From a virus, in the IMG/VR virus record IMGVR_UViG_3300006335_000050, positions 1 through 40,590 of that record: a stretch of DNA of 40,590 nucleotides. One strand, written 5' to 3'. Both the position numbers and the translations under genes were made by a program. Shown in pieces: positions 24,029 to 36,000 of the stretch. Positions within the stretch are counted from its first letter, which is position 1; each line of letters starts with the position of its first letter. A model generated the notes under the pieces. That model did no database searches. It was given only the letters and a program-made list of their open reading frames with translations, and had not been told where the DNA came from.

Positions 24029-25534
24029 TTATACCTTTAATATGCATTCCACTAGTTTTTCAGAAGTACTAGCATTTGATTCGAGTGCAACACCTACAAT
24101 TAATGCGCCATTCTCAATTACTGTAGTTGCTTTTCCGGATGGACCTGCGTAAATAGATTGCCCTTTGTCTACAGGGCCAATTACTCTTACTGGAACTCTA
24201 CCTTTAAGTGCAATATTTTGTCCTGATGCATCTTTGTTCATTAAGAAAGCTGGATTTTCACTAACAACACCTACTGGTGCTGGTGCAATAAATCCTAAAA
24301 TCTTATCTTCGTTTGTTACATCACATTCTTTAAGTTCTGAACCTGCATCGCCTGATACTGCTACGACTGTACCAATAGCATATTCTTGATCAGTTGTGTA
24401 TTTCTCTGCCAAGTCAGCGTATTGTGCCGCTGTAGCTGTACCTGTAAATAGGTTTGCAAATAAATTACCGCTACCATCTCTAACTGCAACTGTATTATTA
24501 GTTGCGGCTACATCTGCGGATCTAAAATTAGCACCTACTTTAAGTGTTTCAGCTTGTGAAGCCAGTCCTGTAAAAACAGTTGAATAAATATTTGCAAATT
24601 TTAATGAAGCTGTTCCTAATTCAAATGTATCTGTTATTGGTGGATACATTCCTACGGCTGTAATTGTAAGTGGTTCTTTAACAACACCTACATCATCGTC
24701 AACTTTAAATTTAATCTTTGTACCAACCTGATTTTGTATAACACCTTCATTATCATTTTCAATGTAAATCTTCATGTCATTGGAATCACCAATGGCAATA
24801 CCAGCATCTGCGAAAGTTGTTAATCCCGTAAATGCGCCTGATCCTGCAAGAGCAAAATCTGTGTCAGATTTACCATTTAATAGTAAGGCATTACTTGCAG
24901 TCCCCCAATAAAAATCTGTTGAACTAGTTACACCACCTGTTGCGTTTGTTGTATTACGTAATGTTATACCCTTTTTAATACTGTCAAAGCCAGTAATAGC
25001 GTTAGTTGGGTCTGTTGAGTCTATTGTAAATGCTATTGAGCTAATAATAAAGATTACTTCATCATTAACAATTGCTTTAATAATAATTCTGTTTACACTA
25101 GTAGTATCACGAACGGTTGCAGTAACCATTTGTGAAACAGTACTACCAATACCTTGAGGTCCTATTAATACATAGCCTGTTCCGTTAAAAGCGTATAATT
25201 GTTCATTTGCAGAATCCCACCATAAATCACCAGTAGCTAATCCTGCCGGAGCTGTAACGGCAACTTCAGCACCACCCGTTGTACGGAATTTAGTTCCGTC
25301 ATAAAATTTTAATTTACTTGATGTAGCGTCAAACCAAATTTGCCCTGAGATAGCTTTTGGCGGTTGTGCCGCACCACTAAAGTTCTCGAGCATATGAAGG
25401 AAGTTTTCATTTTGAATTTCGCCGTATCCAGCATAGTTTTTACCTACTAATTTAATATCAGTAGTTTGGTCAACTGTGCCGTCTTCTACGACTACTAATG
25501 TTACTCCGTTATATCTGTCTATTGTATATGCCAT
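24029..25534 (-). CDS. Tail-fibre-like protein with a distinct C-terminal domain
   Basis: This 501-residue protein is one of three paralogues. The shared N-terminal module (about residues 1-140) contains GKNYAGYGEIQNENFLHMLE, GQIWFDATSSKLKFYDG, LWWDSANEQLYAFNG and YVLIGPQG. The middle has the trimeric-fibre signature FELGTASLKFANIYSTVFTG. The last 120 residues, from YADLAEKYTTDQEYAIGTVV to a Val-rich end with GRVPVRVIGPV, form a domain related by eye to C-terminal intramolecular-chaperone domains of phage tail proteins, but without a family I can state firmly. The gene follows its own late-promoter element. Confidence 0.75.
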   Translation of the reverse strand: MAYTIDRYNGVTLVVVEDGTVDQTTDIKLVGKNYAGYGEIQNENFLHMLENFSGAAQPPKAISGQIWFDATSSKLKFYDGTKFRTTGGAEVAVTAPAGLATGDLWWDSANEQLYAFNGTGYVLIGPQGIGSTVSQMVTATVRDTTSVNRIIIKAIVNDEVIFIISSIAFTIDSTDPTNAITGFDSIKKGITLRNTTNATGGVTSSTDFYWGTASNALLLNGKSDTDFALAGSGAFTGLTTFADAGIAIGDSNDMKIYIENDNEGVIQNQVGTKIKFKVDDDVGVVKEPLTITAVGMYPPITDTFELGTASLKFANIYSTVFTGLASQAETLKVGANFRSADVAATNNTVAVRDGSGNLFANLFTGTATAAQYADLAEKYTTDQEYAIGTVVAVSGDAGSELKECDVTNEDKILGFIAPAPVGVVSENPAFLMNKDASGQNIALKGRVPVRVIGPVDKGQSIYAGPSGKATTVIENGALIVGVALESNASTSEKLVECILKV

Positions 25535-25554
25535 AGTTTAACCCCTATTAAGTA

Positions 25555-25561
25555 TATTTAT
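25555..25561 (-). promoter_or_regulatory. Late-promoter element (ATAAATA)
   Basis: In the 33-base gap between two fibre genes the minus strand reads cgATAAATAtac, a T4-type late element, about 20 bases before the ATG at 25534 with AGGGG between. It supports a separate late transcript for the downstream fibre gene. Confidence 0.6.
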
Positions 25562-25567
25562 CGTTTA

Positions 25568-27412
25568 TTACCATAAACCGCCGCTGGACGATAAATCGCC
25601 ATCAAATAACCACGTTGAACCTGTTACGATAAAACGCTTTAATCCTCTACTTATTGTTACATTTACAGTACCACTTGCACTACTGAATGCAATATCCTGT
25701 AGTACACTTTCATTCTGTACACCATTTGAATCAACTGCAATAAACGACTTATTTAAAACTGGTGTATCAACATTAATTCCACTAACTGTGGCTCCTGTTA
25801 TTGAAGCAGTTGTAATATAAGCATATGAGCCAGTTTTCTTATTTCCTGCTGGATACACATCTTCAATTACTGTAGCAATATCACCATTTGAAAGCCCTGT
25901 TATGTCTAAATTCATAATAACAGGCTCTTGATTTATTTGATCATCAACATAAAACTTTGTAGCAACTGATTGATTAGTAGTTGGGTCAGCTACCCCTTTA
26001 ATTTCTTGTTGTCCGCCGTAAGTATTAGGTCCTTCAACTATTGTTACAAGCTCAATAGGTCCTGTACTAGCAATTTGTAATCCAGGAGCGGTAGTTCTAA
26101 TAGCAACACCATCAAGTCTAATATCATCAACAGTTAATTCAGCAAGTGTTCCTATTTGTGTTAACCCTAATGCTTGGGTTACTGTTGATCCTATTTCTGT
26201 CTTGTTTAATACTTCTGCACCGTCAACTTTATAACCTTTTGTTGCGGCTAAATCAATATTATCTGAACTAGTCCATGCTTGAGTTGTGTTTTTCCACACC
26301 CATTCTTTATCTACTTGTGATGATCTAAGTATAAGACCTCCACCATCAACTCCAGCATTATCAAGTGGAGTATTATCACTTGTTATTGCCAATTCAATAT
26401 TCTTATCTTGTACCTTTAAATCCGTTGTTTCTACAAAAACTGAAGCACCACCTACTGTAAAGTCGCCATCAACTTTCATATCACCACCAACATGAAGTGC
26501 GTGTTGTGGATCTGATTGGAATACTCCGAAATGATCTTCTGATGTATCAACTACAAGAGCATCAACAAAGCCTGTTGGTTTTCTAACTCTAACTTTCCAA
26601 TCATGATTAGATAGTTGGTTTTCACTAACAAACGAGGTACCTACTACTTTTAAAATATTATTTTGTGCTAACCCAATTGTAAGGCCGCCTGAGTTTTGTA
26701 TTGTTAATGAACCAGTTGTAGTTGAATCAGCATCTGCAGGCAAAAATTGTGCCGCTGATTTAACATTTCCAAAAGTATCTCTTAATGCACTAGCTTGGTC
26801 GGCAATACCTCGGTATCTAAAATCATCAAGACTAACTGGTGTAAATCCCTTTTTAATCTCTCCAGTTATACCAGAAATAGTAAAGCCAGTTGCGGGTTGA
26901 AAATCTGTATTACTCCAAACACCAACAATAGTTCCAGCAATAAAATATTTCATTACAACATGACTATTATTAAATGTATCTATAAGAGTAACAATGTCAA
27001 ATCCACTTTTACCTTGACCTTTAGTATAAAGCGGTCCAGCTAATTCTAAATCAGTTCCATCATAAAAATAAAGTTGATTATTGTCACTATCAATCCAAAT
27101 ATCCCCAGCAACCAAGTTACTTGGTTGTTGAGCCTGAACTGCTGGTGCACCACTTGTTCTAAATCCAACACCGTCATAAACTTTTACTCGTTGTGTTGCT
27201 GTATCATACCAAAGCTGACCAATTAAAGGATTACTAGGAGCAGATGACTTTGAGAAGTTCTCAAGCATCTTAATTAAATTTTCATTTAATGCTTCACCAA
27301 ACCCTGAATAGTTTTTTCCGATTAAAGATATATCAGTTGTAGTAGTATCTAATTGACCATCAACTAAATCAACTAATAAACTTCCGTCGGATTTGTTTAA
27401 CTTATAACTCAT
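25568..27412 (-). CDS. Tail-fibre-like protein
   Basis: This 614-residue protein has the same N-terminal module as its neighbours: GKNYSGFGEALNENLIKMLE, GQLWYDTATQRVKVYDG and IWIDSDNNQLYFYDG. The centre holds SQFxP-type and beta-helix-like repeats typical of trimeric fibres, including GLTIGLAQNNILKVVG, LKVQDKNIELAI and GGLILRSS. It lacks a collar or cleavage-type domain and ends in WLFDGDLSSSGGLW. The start codon shares one base with the upstream stop (TAATG), so it is coupled to the collar-bearing fibre gene. Confidence 0.78.
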   Translation of the reverse strand: MSYKLNKSDGSLLVDLVDGQLDTTTTDISLIGKNYSGFGEALNENLIKMLENFSKSSAPSNPLIGQLWYDTATQRVKVYDGVGFRTSGAPAVQAQQPSNLVAGDIWIDSDNNQLYFYDGTDLELAGPLYTKGQGKSGFDIVTLIDTFNNSHVVMKYFIAGTIVGVWSNTDFQPATGFTISGITGEIKKGFTPVSLDDFRYRGIADQASALRDTFGNVKSAAQFLPADADSTTTGSLTIQNSGGLTIGLAQNNILKVVGTSFVSENQLSNHDWKVRVRKPTGFVDALVVDTSEDHFGVFQSDPQHALHVGGDMKVDGDFTVGGASVFVETTDLKVQDKNIELAITSDNTPLDNAGVDGGGLILRSSQVDKEWVWKNTTQAWTSSDNIDLAATKGYKVDGAEVLNKTEIGSTVTQALGLTQIGTLAELTVDDIRLDGVAIRTTAPGLQIASTGPIELVTIVEGPNTYGGQQEIKGVADPTTNQSVATKFYVDDQINQEPVIMNLDITGLSNGDIATVIEDVYPAGNKKTGSYAYITTASITGATVSGINVDTPVLNKSFIAVDSNGVQNESVLQDIAFSSASGTVNVTISRGLKRFIVTGSTWLFDGDLSSSGGLW

Positions 27413-29445
27413 TATACTTCTTCCACTACACCTGCATATATAATATAATTTACTGCCATATATGGGTTCATAATATCAACAGGTTGCCCCAATGGTACCT
27501 GTTGCGTTGTTAATACTCCACCACTTGTTGGATAGGCTTGTCCTGCACCTGTCCCAGTTGGTGAATCATATTGAATTGCTTCTGGATCATTTGGTGTTCC
27601 TTCAACATCTCTAAGAGCATAATACTGATCACCACTTGGACCTCTTAAATCGTGTTCATGTTCTGGCAAGTTTGTAAGTGCAACTTCCTGTGTTTCTTGG
27701 CCTGCGTGTGTTCCTATATTATCAGCGGCTGAACTTGTAACAGTATTTGCTGATGTCCCGCCCATAGAATCTATACCTAATGGGTACCTTCCTCTTAAAT
27801 CTGGTAAGCAGAAAAATCCTGCTGTAACTAATATTTGATCTTTAAAATTATAATTAATAACACTAAACAAGTTTTGGTATAATGCAATAGCAACTTCACG
27901 TCCATCACAAAGTAGCCAATTAATAGGCGCACTTTCTCCACCAAATGGACTAATCATTCCAATTGGCATTGTTGGAATTGAAGCAAATAAGTTATTTCTA
28001 TTAACTTTAAATACGCCAGTATCTCCACTTATTCTGTTAATTAATATTTCATCATCAACTTGACTAATAGCACTTTCTACTTTATTAGCAATAAAAGTGT
28101 TTGCAATACTTGTAGTAAATGTTTTAGTACTCTCGTCTTGTCCGTCAAAACTAAACGATGGTGCTGAAACATCACCTTGCATTTGAAACGTTGTTGGACT
28201 AGCAAGTTTATCTGCTGAGCCTGAACGTCCACTAACAGTTCCTGTAATATTTCCTGTTAGATTGCCAACGAATGTTTGTGCATAAACGTTTAACCATTGT
28301 TCATTTGACGTTCCTAGATTACGTGCTAATGTTAAATTAGGAACAATGTTTTGTGTTGTAAGTAATCCTGCAATATTAGTATCACTACCAACAAATAACT
28401 TTTTAGCAATTCCTACGCCACCTTTAGTTGTAATACTTCCTGTACTAATAGTTGACGCATCTGTAGTTCCTTCAACTAGTAACGAACTATCAGTTTGAAT
28501 GTTACCAACAACATCTAATGACTCATCTGGTGATAAGTTATTAATACCTACTTTAGCTTGTGAATCAATTCTAATTACTGTTTTAATTGTGCCAGCATCA
28601 TTAACTCTTATGTCAATATTTGATCCTGAAGTTTGGTGGGCAACGATTCCTGCTTGACCTTCTACGCCAATTGATAATGCACTATCGGCACCAACAATAA
28701 TACCTGAATTGTTTTTAATCTTAAGTGGAAATAAACTTGTACTGAGTACATCATTTCTTAAGAAACTCGATGCAGGTACATTTTCTCCAAGAACAATTAA
28801 GTTCTCTGCTTTTTCTGCCGTACCATAATATTTTCCGGCACCATCACCTGTAATGTCTGCTGTACTTAAATTGTATCCTGGCTTAATTGTAGTAAATCCA
28901 GTAATAACAATCTTTGGTGTAAACCCATCTGTTGAAATAATTGCGAGTATTTTTGCTCTAACTTCTACTTTTAAAACTGTATAAGAAACATTATCAGTTC
29001 CAATAAGAACTGCTGGCTTTACGCCAGTTGATAATCCATCACTAAATGTTGGGCCTACTAATATCCATCCTGAACCTGTATAAAGATAAAGTTGTTGGTT
29101 ATCAGTATCAACCCATAAGTCACCTACAACTGATTGATTAGCGGCAGGTTCGTTTGTTGCTTTTTTTAATCCACTCGCAGAAATCCAGTTTGTACCATCA
29201 AAGATTTTTAACTGATTAACACCTACTGTAGTATCATACCAAAGCTGACCTTCTACAGGATTTCGTGGTGATGTATTAAAAGCAAAATTTTCTAGTAAGT
29301 GTAAAAAGCTATCTGCAATAGCTGTACCATAAGCCGTAGTATTACGTCCAGGAATATCTAAACTAGTAACCTGGTTGATAGTATTATCTTCAACTGTAAT
29401 AGTACCTTTATTTGCTAGGTCAGTATGTGATACTAGATATGCCAT
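27412..29445 (-). CDS. Tail-fibre-like protein with phage tail-collar domain
   Basis: This 677-residue protein begins with the module shared by the next two genes (GRNTTAYGTAIADSFLHLLE, GQLWYDTTVGVNQLKIFDG, LWVDTDNQQLYLYTG). Residues about 497-677 form a tail-collar domain as in short tail fibres: PIGMISPFGG, WLLCDGREV, FCLPDLRGRYPLGID, LPEHEHDLRG and a closing MNPYMAVNYIIYAG. The middle has LGTSNEQWLNVYAQTFVGNL repeats of trimeric fibres. In T4 the collar family includes gp12, which fixes the phage to lipopolysaccharide. The start is 4 bases after the upstream stop with GAGG in front. The HEH cluster could bind metal as in gp12. Confidence 0.85.
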   Translation of the reverse strand: MAYLVSHTDLANKGTITVEDNTINQVTSLDIPGRNTTAYGTAIADSFLHLLENFAFNTSPRNPVEGQLWYDTTVGVNQLKIFDGTNWISASGLKKATNEPAANQSVVGDLWVDTDNQQLYLYTGSGWILVGPTFSDGLSTGVKPAVLIGTDNVSYTVLKVEVRAKILAIISTDGFTPKIVITGFTTIKPGYNLSTADITGDGAGKYYGTAEKAENLIVLGENVPASSFLRNDVLSTSLFPLKIKNNSGIIVGADSALSIGVEGQAGIVAHQTSGSNIDIRVNDAGTIKTVIRIDSQAKVGINNLSPDESLDVVGNIQTDSSLLVEGTTDASTISTGSITTKGGVGIAKKLFVGSDTNIAGLLTTQNIVPNLTLARNLGTSNEQWLNVYAQTFVGNLTGNITGTVSGRSGSADKLASPTTFQMQGDVSAPSFSFDGQDESTKTFTTSIANTFIANKVESAISQVDDEILINRISGDTGVFKVNRNNLFASIPTMPIGMISPFGGESAPINWLLCDGREVAIALYQNLFSVINYNFKDQILVTAGFFCLPDLRGRYPLGIDSMGGTSANTVTSSAADNIGTHAGQETQEVALTNLPEHEHDLRGPSGDQYYALRDVEGTPNDPEAIQYDSPTGTGAGQAYPTSGGVLTTQQVPLGQPVDIMNPYMAVNYIIYAGVVEEV

Positions 29446-29449
29446 TTAC

Positions 29450-30064
29450 TTACGCCTCGTTAAAGCCAGTTAGACTTTGTACCCTTACGGTATAATCAAT
29501 TTGAATTAATCTATTTAAACTCTTTTGTACTGGATGGAAAACCACATGAGTTAAGAGTCTACCAGTACCTGAAGTTGCATAACTTACAAGTCCTAACTCA
29601 TCAAACACATAAAGGCTTTCACTTCCTGTTGCATTATCAATTGCATCTTGTCCACTAGGTTCACCATAATCTAATAAACAAGTTGCTAAAATATCTGTAT
29701 AATTTGTACCGCTAACATGGCGGGTTTCTAGCTTATTTCTTGTAGGATCTGTATTGTTAATCGAATTATCGTCAATTACCTTAGTATGTGTTTGACTATA
29801 TAAACTAGCGTTAGTACCTGTAGAATTTGGTGACAAATAGGTAATAATACCAGTTGGATCAACAGATGTTCCTCCATTGCCGAAAACCATGCTATTAATA
29901 AACCCTTGACCTTGGTTTGCTAAACTTTCAGCTAATGCAAGGCTCATGTTTTCATAATGAATTGCATTTCGCTTATTCACGAATATTTCACCCGAGTCTG
30001 GGTCGAAAATCTTAATGTGTCCTTCTAAAAGTACACCGTTTTGTTCATTAAAGTTATCTATCAT
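29450..30064 (-). CDS. Putative virion structural protein
   Basis: This 204-residue protein starts MIDNFNEQNGVLLEGHIKIFD and continues with DSGEIFVNKRNAIHYENMS, MVFGNGGTSVDPTG and a beta-rich C-terminal half. Similar small proteins lie next to tail fibres in marine myoviruses as far as I recall. It has its own late-promoter element overlapping the stop codon of the giant gene and AGGA about 10 bases before the ATG. The exact position in the virion cannot be deduced. Confidence 0.7.
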   Translation of the reverse strand: MIDNFNEQNGVLLEGHIKIFDPDSGEIFVNKRNAIHYENMSLALAESLANQGQGFINSMVFGNGGTSVDPTGIITYLSPNSTGTNASLYSQTHTKVIDDNSINNTDPTRNKLETRHVSGTNYTDILATCLLDYGEPSGQDAIDNATGSESLYVFDELGLVSYATSGTGRLLTHVVFHPVQKSLNRLIQIDYTVRVQSLTGFNEA

Positions 30065-30082
30065 ATTAATATCCTACAAGTG

Positions 30083-30089
30083 TATTTAT
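30083..30089 (-). promoter_or_regulatory. Late-promoter element overlapping a stop codon (AAATAAATAC)
   Basis: On the minus strand ctAAATAAATAc contains ATAAATA; the TAA stop of the giant gene lies within it. The start at 30064 is about 20 bases downstream. This lets the smaller tail genes be transcribed apart from the very long upstream gene. Confidence 0.6.
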
Positions 30090-33000
30090 TTAGGTAACGT
30101 TGCCTCTTCACTTCTTAAGAAACGTCCTATATTGTTTTCCTGTCTATGCAACGGAACTCCTGGATCTGTCCATTTCTTTCCGAGCTTTCTCACCACTATA
30201 ATTTTACTATTAATAGCTGGTGTATTCAACATTGTTACTGTTGATGTTGTCCCATCTACACTAAATTCAGCAGGTAAAGTAATATCTGCTTCAGGGCTAT
30301 CTAAATCAACAGTTTTATCAAACGAACTAATTGAAACTTTGCGTAATCTCTTGCCTGCCACAAAAATCTCAAACTCATTAACATCTTTAGGAATAAAATC
30401 AACAGTTATAGCATTTGTTGACCCATCCGCTTCAAAGACCTGCGTTAATATTTCATCTTTATATGGTACTGTTTGAGTTGCACTCTGATCAAATAAATGT
30501 GATCCAGCTTTATGTAACTCTGCAATACCTGTGCCTAAAGTACCTCTGCGTAATTGCCTAATAGCACCACCTTCTTTTAAATAGTATTCTATACGTTCAC
30601 CATTTATGAAAATTATACCTGGAATACCTTTATCCTTGTTAGGAAGCGGTAAATTATCATAATTTGTTACATAAATTCTACTATCGTACCAATGTAAATC
30701 TTCTGCTAATGTATATTTATTACTATCGCCAAGGCGCTTATAGTGTGTTCTATTAAGCATATCCTTGAAAATTCTGAACCCAAATTTAGGAACAATTACA
30801 GGATTAGTAAAGTGTATAACTTCTATCGTATCATTAGGATCGATATCAACTACAATTCTAATATGTTTTTTATCATCAGTAACATAATACTCAATACTTG
30901 GAGTTAATAATGTCTGATTTACTGTAACCCATACATATTCAGCATCAATGGCTTCTTCACGTAATCTAATTATGCCATTAGTTAATTGATGGAATTCAGT
31001 ATAATCATCTGTTCCAACTGTAACAGGATTTCTAGCCACTACATCAAATGTTTCTCTTTCAATTTTTCTAATATCATGTTTACTAAATTTATATATTGTA
31101 AGTTTTTCACCATTTGGTGGCGGAGTATCTAAGTAAAGATCGTCTGGTGTTTTAACAAATAAACTTGTACCAGGATCAAAAAATCCAAATTGATAATCAC
31201 CACTATCAATAACAAATACTTCTAAATTATCTCCAGTTATTCCTACATCAGCAAACAACACAACTGATCCATTAAAAGTATCCCAACGCCATTGTTGATT
31301 TAGTTCTATCTCAACACTATTCAAAAAGACTTTAACATTTTCAGCACTAACTGATGCTTGTGAAATTTGCCATTGTCTTAGTTGATATTCACGTTGTTGT
31401 ACAACTGAAAATTGTTGATTGTATCCTGCATTTAAAATCTTATCACCAACTTTAACTATAACATTATGACTTACTGGTAAACTACTAAACGGAGCCTGAC
31501 TTAAAGTAAATTTAGTCGTTACACTATTACCAATAAACTCATCTGTTGTTATTTGACTAAACACTTGACTAGCACTATCATAAACTACATATTGAATTAT
31601 TGCTCCTGGATTTGGAATAGTTCCTAATTTAAATACGGCCCTGCCTGCAATTTCATACGTAGAATCTGTTTCTTGTAGATCCGTAGTTACAATTTCTCCA
31701 TCCACTGTAAGTGTATATGTTAATCCTAATTTGTAAACAACTGGTGTTACAAAATGTGACGTTGAACCATCACCTATAAACTTGTCAAAATCAAGAATCT
31801 TTTCACCATTGTTCGACATTGTTGAAATATGTACTGCATCGCCAGTCTGTGGAGCGTTAACAAATTCTACTAATTTAGTTTGATAGTTTACAGTATATTC
31901 ACTACTATCTAAAATTGATCCATTTACTTTTACAAATAAATCTTCTTGACTAGCTGGTAATTGATTAATAGGAAATCCACTAACTGAAGATTGACCAACG
32001 TAATTATAACTATTAATAATACTTGACCCATCCGCAGTTCTGTCGTATACTTTAAAATCAACAGTATCCATAACTTGTCCTGGAATTAATTCTTCAGGAC
32101 CTTTAGACGTTAACGGAGTAACAAACCCATCACCATCAACAACAATCTCTTCTGACAAAAGTCCTTTAGCTGTTTGATACGCTAAATCGCCACCTTGTAA
32201 TGCTGTATCATAAGCATCAGGATCTGGAATAAAACTACCATCACTTGTTGCTTTTCTAATAATAATAAGATCACCATCAACTGTTGGTATTAATTCTTCA
32301 TTTAAAGTAATTGTTTGAGTAACACCGTCACCTGTAATTGTTTGCATAACTGCACTAGGATTACCAGGTACAGTACTACCATCATATTCTGGATCGTCTA
32401 CTCTAACACCATTTTTGTATACATTATAAAGTACACCATCTGCTAATGGTTGGGCAAGGTTAAAAACATTTGTGCTTCCATCTAATTGAAATACTTCGTC
32501 TTCATATGTATTATCAAACGTATCCCAAGTTGATGTAAACCAAGGTTCTGAAAACCAACCTGCGCCTCCACCAAAGTCAAAACTTCTAACTTCTACACCA
32601 CCATAATCAATACCTTCCATTAATTGTGCTATATCATTTCCTAGCATTCCATCGGTTGGTTTATAAAATAAATTAATACGATCTTGTGCTTGGAGCATAT
32701 CAATAGCTTTACTATACTTGATTACTATTGAGGCTAAATTAGCTGGAGGTTCTGTAAAGAATATTTGTCCTCTATATCTTGTATATGATTTGTCTGTATA
32801 AGCAATATTTTCAAAAGTATATTCGCTTGTTAATTTCTCAACATCATTAATTGTAATATAAATCTGACTAGGTCTTACATCCATTGGCCATTTTAAATCA
32901 ATCTTTTGTTTACTTGCATTACCAGTAAAAGATTCTGTTTCTTCAAGAGTAGTAATTAAAAATGCTCCACTAACTCTATCAAACCTTGATACAATGTGAG

Positions 33001-36000
33001 CACTACGAACTTTTCCATTACCAAGTTTCGCTGAAACAACTGCTAATTTACTACCGTCTGATTGTGTGCCATTAACTATAACAGTTGGTGCTGACAAGTA
33101 TCCTGAACCAGCATTTACTATCTTAATCCAAGTAATCTTTCCACCTGTACCAATATATGCTTGTGCCTTGGCTCCTGTACCGCCGCCTCCACTTATTGTA
33201 ATAACAGGAATTTCAAGAAATCCTGTACCGCCATCTTTAATTTGAATCATTACAACTTCATAACCTAAATTATCTTTCCAATGTTTGTTTGGATAATTTA
33301 TAAGTCCAGGATCTACACCATATAATGCATCATCTTTAACTTTTAATGATGAAGGAATAATTCTTCCATCTTGCACACTATAAGCTGGTGGCAAATCAAA
33401 ATCAGTTGTTATTGAATTAGTATTATCTAATTTTGTATAAGAAGTTAAGTACTCTCTAATCTTTGTTTTATAAGGTTTAGCTTCTTCAACAAATTTTTCA
33501 TAACTCGGAAGATTATCATTTTGGAAGGTAACTTTTTCAGCTAACTCTCCAATGTTATGCTTTGCTTTCATGAAACTTGTTTTAAATACCCAATCAACAA
33601 AACTTTGTTCTGAAAATACATAACGTACACTTGCTACGAATAATTTATTATATTCTACTGCAAGATCATCTATAAAAATATCATCACGTAATGCTTGTAA
33701 AATTACTCTAAACTCATGTACTGGTTGATTATCGTAATCACTTGTATCATAACTTAAACTATCATAACCTATATTCCATTCCGGATAATTATATAAACTT
33801 GAAGCAAATTTAATTGTTCCATTCTGTCGACCAACTGTTTCATAATTTGTAGTATAATCTGCATCTATTACATCCTTAATTTTCTTTAATAATAACCAGC
33901 CACCTGTACCAACTGTTTTAATTTTAACAATATCACCAACAGAGGCATCTAAAGATGTTAATTGATAACTTTCATCAATTAAATAATCAACGTCTGTAAA
34001 CTGATTATAATCTATCGCATACCAATCAACATACCCCCAAAATTCAGGAACATTATACGCTTGACTATCTGTTCTTTCCCATAATGTGGTAGCAGTATTA
34101 TAAGCATGAATTGACCACTTACCACTAATATTTTCATCTACTTTAACAAGTGTACTATATTTTCTAACTAAAATTCCAGAAGTTTCAGCATAATTTCTTC
34201 CAGCGTGTTTAACATCTACAGTAGTAATTTTTCCTAAAGTATCAATTGTTATAATAAGTTCAGCACTGGTACCATTACCAATATTAGTGAAAAGATATGT
34301 AGGTGGTACTTTATACCCTCTACCACCATTAACAATCTCAACTCTCTCCAACCTACCATTATTCCAAATAGGTGTTAATTGTGCTTGTATAATATTTGCA
34401 GTACCTACAAAAACAATTTCTGCATACGTATCAACTGACTGATCAAACTTACCAGAATTTAACGTTGGCATTACATCAATGTCTTTTAACTTACTAAGAT
34501 CATATTCATCAACAATAATATGTTGTTTAAGAACACCATTAGCTCGTTCAATAAGTTGTTTTACTGCTTCAAGACGATTTACAAACCAACTTTGTCGCGG
34601 ACTATTTAATGCACCATATTTTTGTTTAACACTTAAATCAGGATCAGGAACTGCTCTATAATTTACATCCCATCCTATTAAACTATCAAACCACTTACGT
34701 TCTATATCTACTTTAGGTCTACTTGTCTCTAATCCATCACTTAAAAGTTGATATTCATTATGAATATTAGTTGGATTAGCAATAGTCCAATAACGGAAAT
34801 TAATTGCTGAATTTACATCATTAAATAAAGCATCAGTATTATATAATGCAAATCTATTATCTGCTAATAACGATACAAACTTATATCCTACAGCTTGAGG
34901 ATCTTCAATTAATTGTGCTACATCATATGCACTTGTCTTTCTAAACTCTACATTATGCGGAGTAAATTTTCTATTTTTAACCCAATAAAAGAATTTGTCT
35001 GAAAAAGATTGAGAAGCTTTATTAAAAATTTTAACTGATGACAAAGTATTATCATCAAACTTCGGTGTTCCGCTAATTCCTTCTGCTAACCCTTCTTCAG
35101 TATCTGCTTGTTCAAGCCATTCTGACGGTAAAAGTGTTGTTTCAACCCATTCGTAAATATCAATTGAAGCACCTTTAAATAATTTATTCCAATTAGCAGT
35201 CTGATAAATTATATTTCCTTGATAAGGATTATGATATTTTGCTGTACTTAAATCCCACCATAATCTTCCAACTTGTTTTTTACCCCAATAATTTGACGTA
35301 TCAACGACGGACGGTGCTGTACCAATTGTATATACTGCGGGATCGTATAATGTTTTAAATGATATTTCTTCTTCGGCTGTCCCTGCAATCTTTCCTTGAA
35401 TAGGATCAATATAATCTAGTTGACTACCTAATAAATTCTTTTCTGTGTCGTAAATAAACACACCTCTAAATTTTGTTAAATCAATTTGATCAATTGGTGA
35501 ACGTAACATTTGCCATGATAAAATATTTCTTTCACGTCTAAAATCAATTATTGTTCCCATATAATTGTCTTCAGGAGTAATAGTTAATTCTGGCATCGCA
35601 ACGTAAACATGATTATCTGTAAATAATACATAATCACCAAAGCGTCTTGTTATAGGATTCTTAAAAACAAATTTTTCACTATACAATAATGAGTTATTAT
35701 ATCTTTGGAAAATAAGAACTTGTCCACTATCTTCGTTTGCATTTTTAAACTGAGTAAGATTATTATCAAACGATGTAGGTACAACTGTAGTATTTGCATC
35801 AAATGTTGTAGTTGCTATAAGATCTCCACCACGAGACGAAACAGCTAAATTATTTTTATCAAAGTCTAATGTTGCTCCAAATCTTTCTGCTACATCATCT
35901 TCTGGACTATAAAGTGTTTGTGACCATATGAAGCTACCTGACTCTTGTCTATAAACATAAACGGCACCATTGTTAGTATCTACTTGATCTTGAAGTGGGG

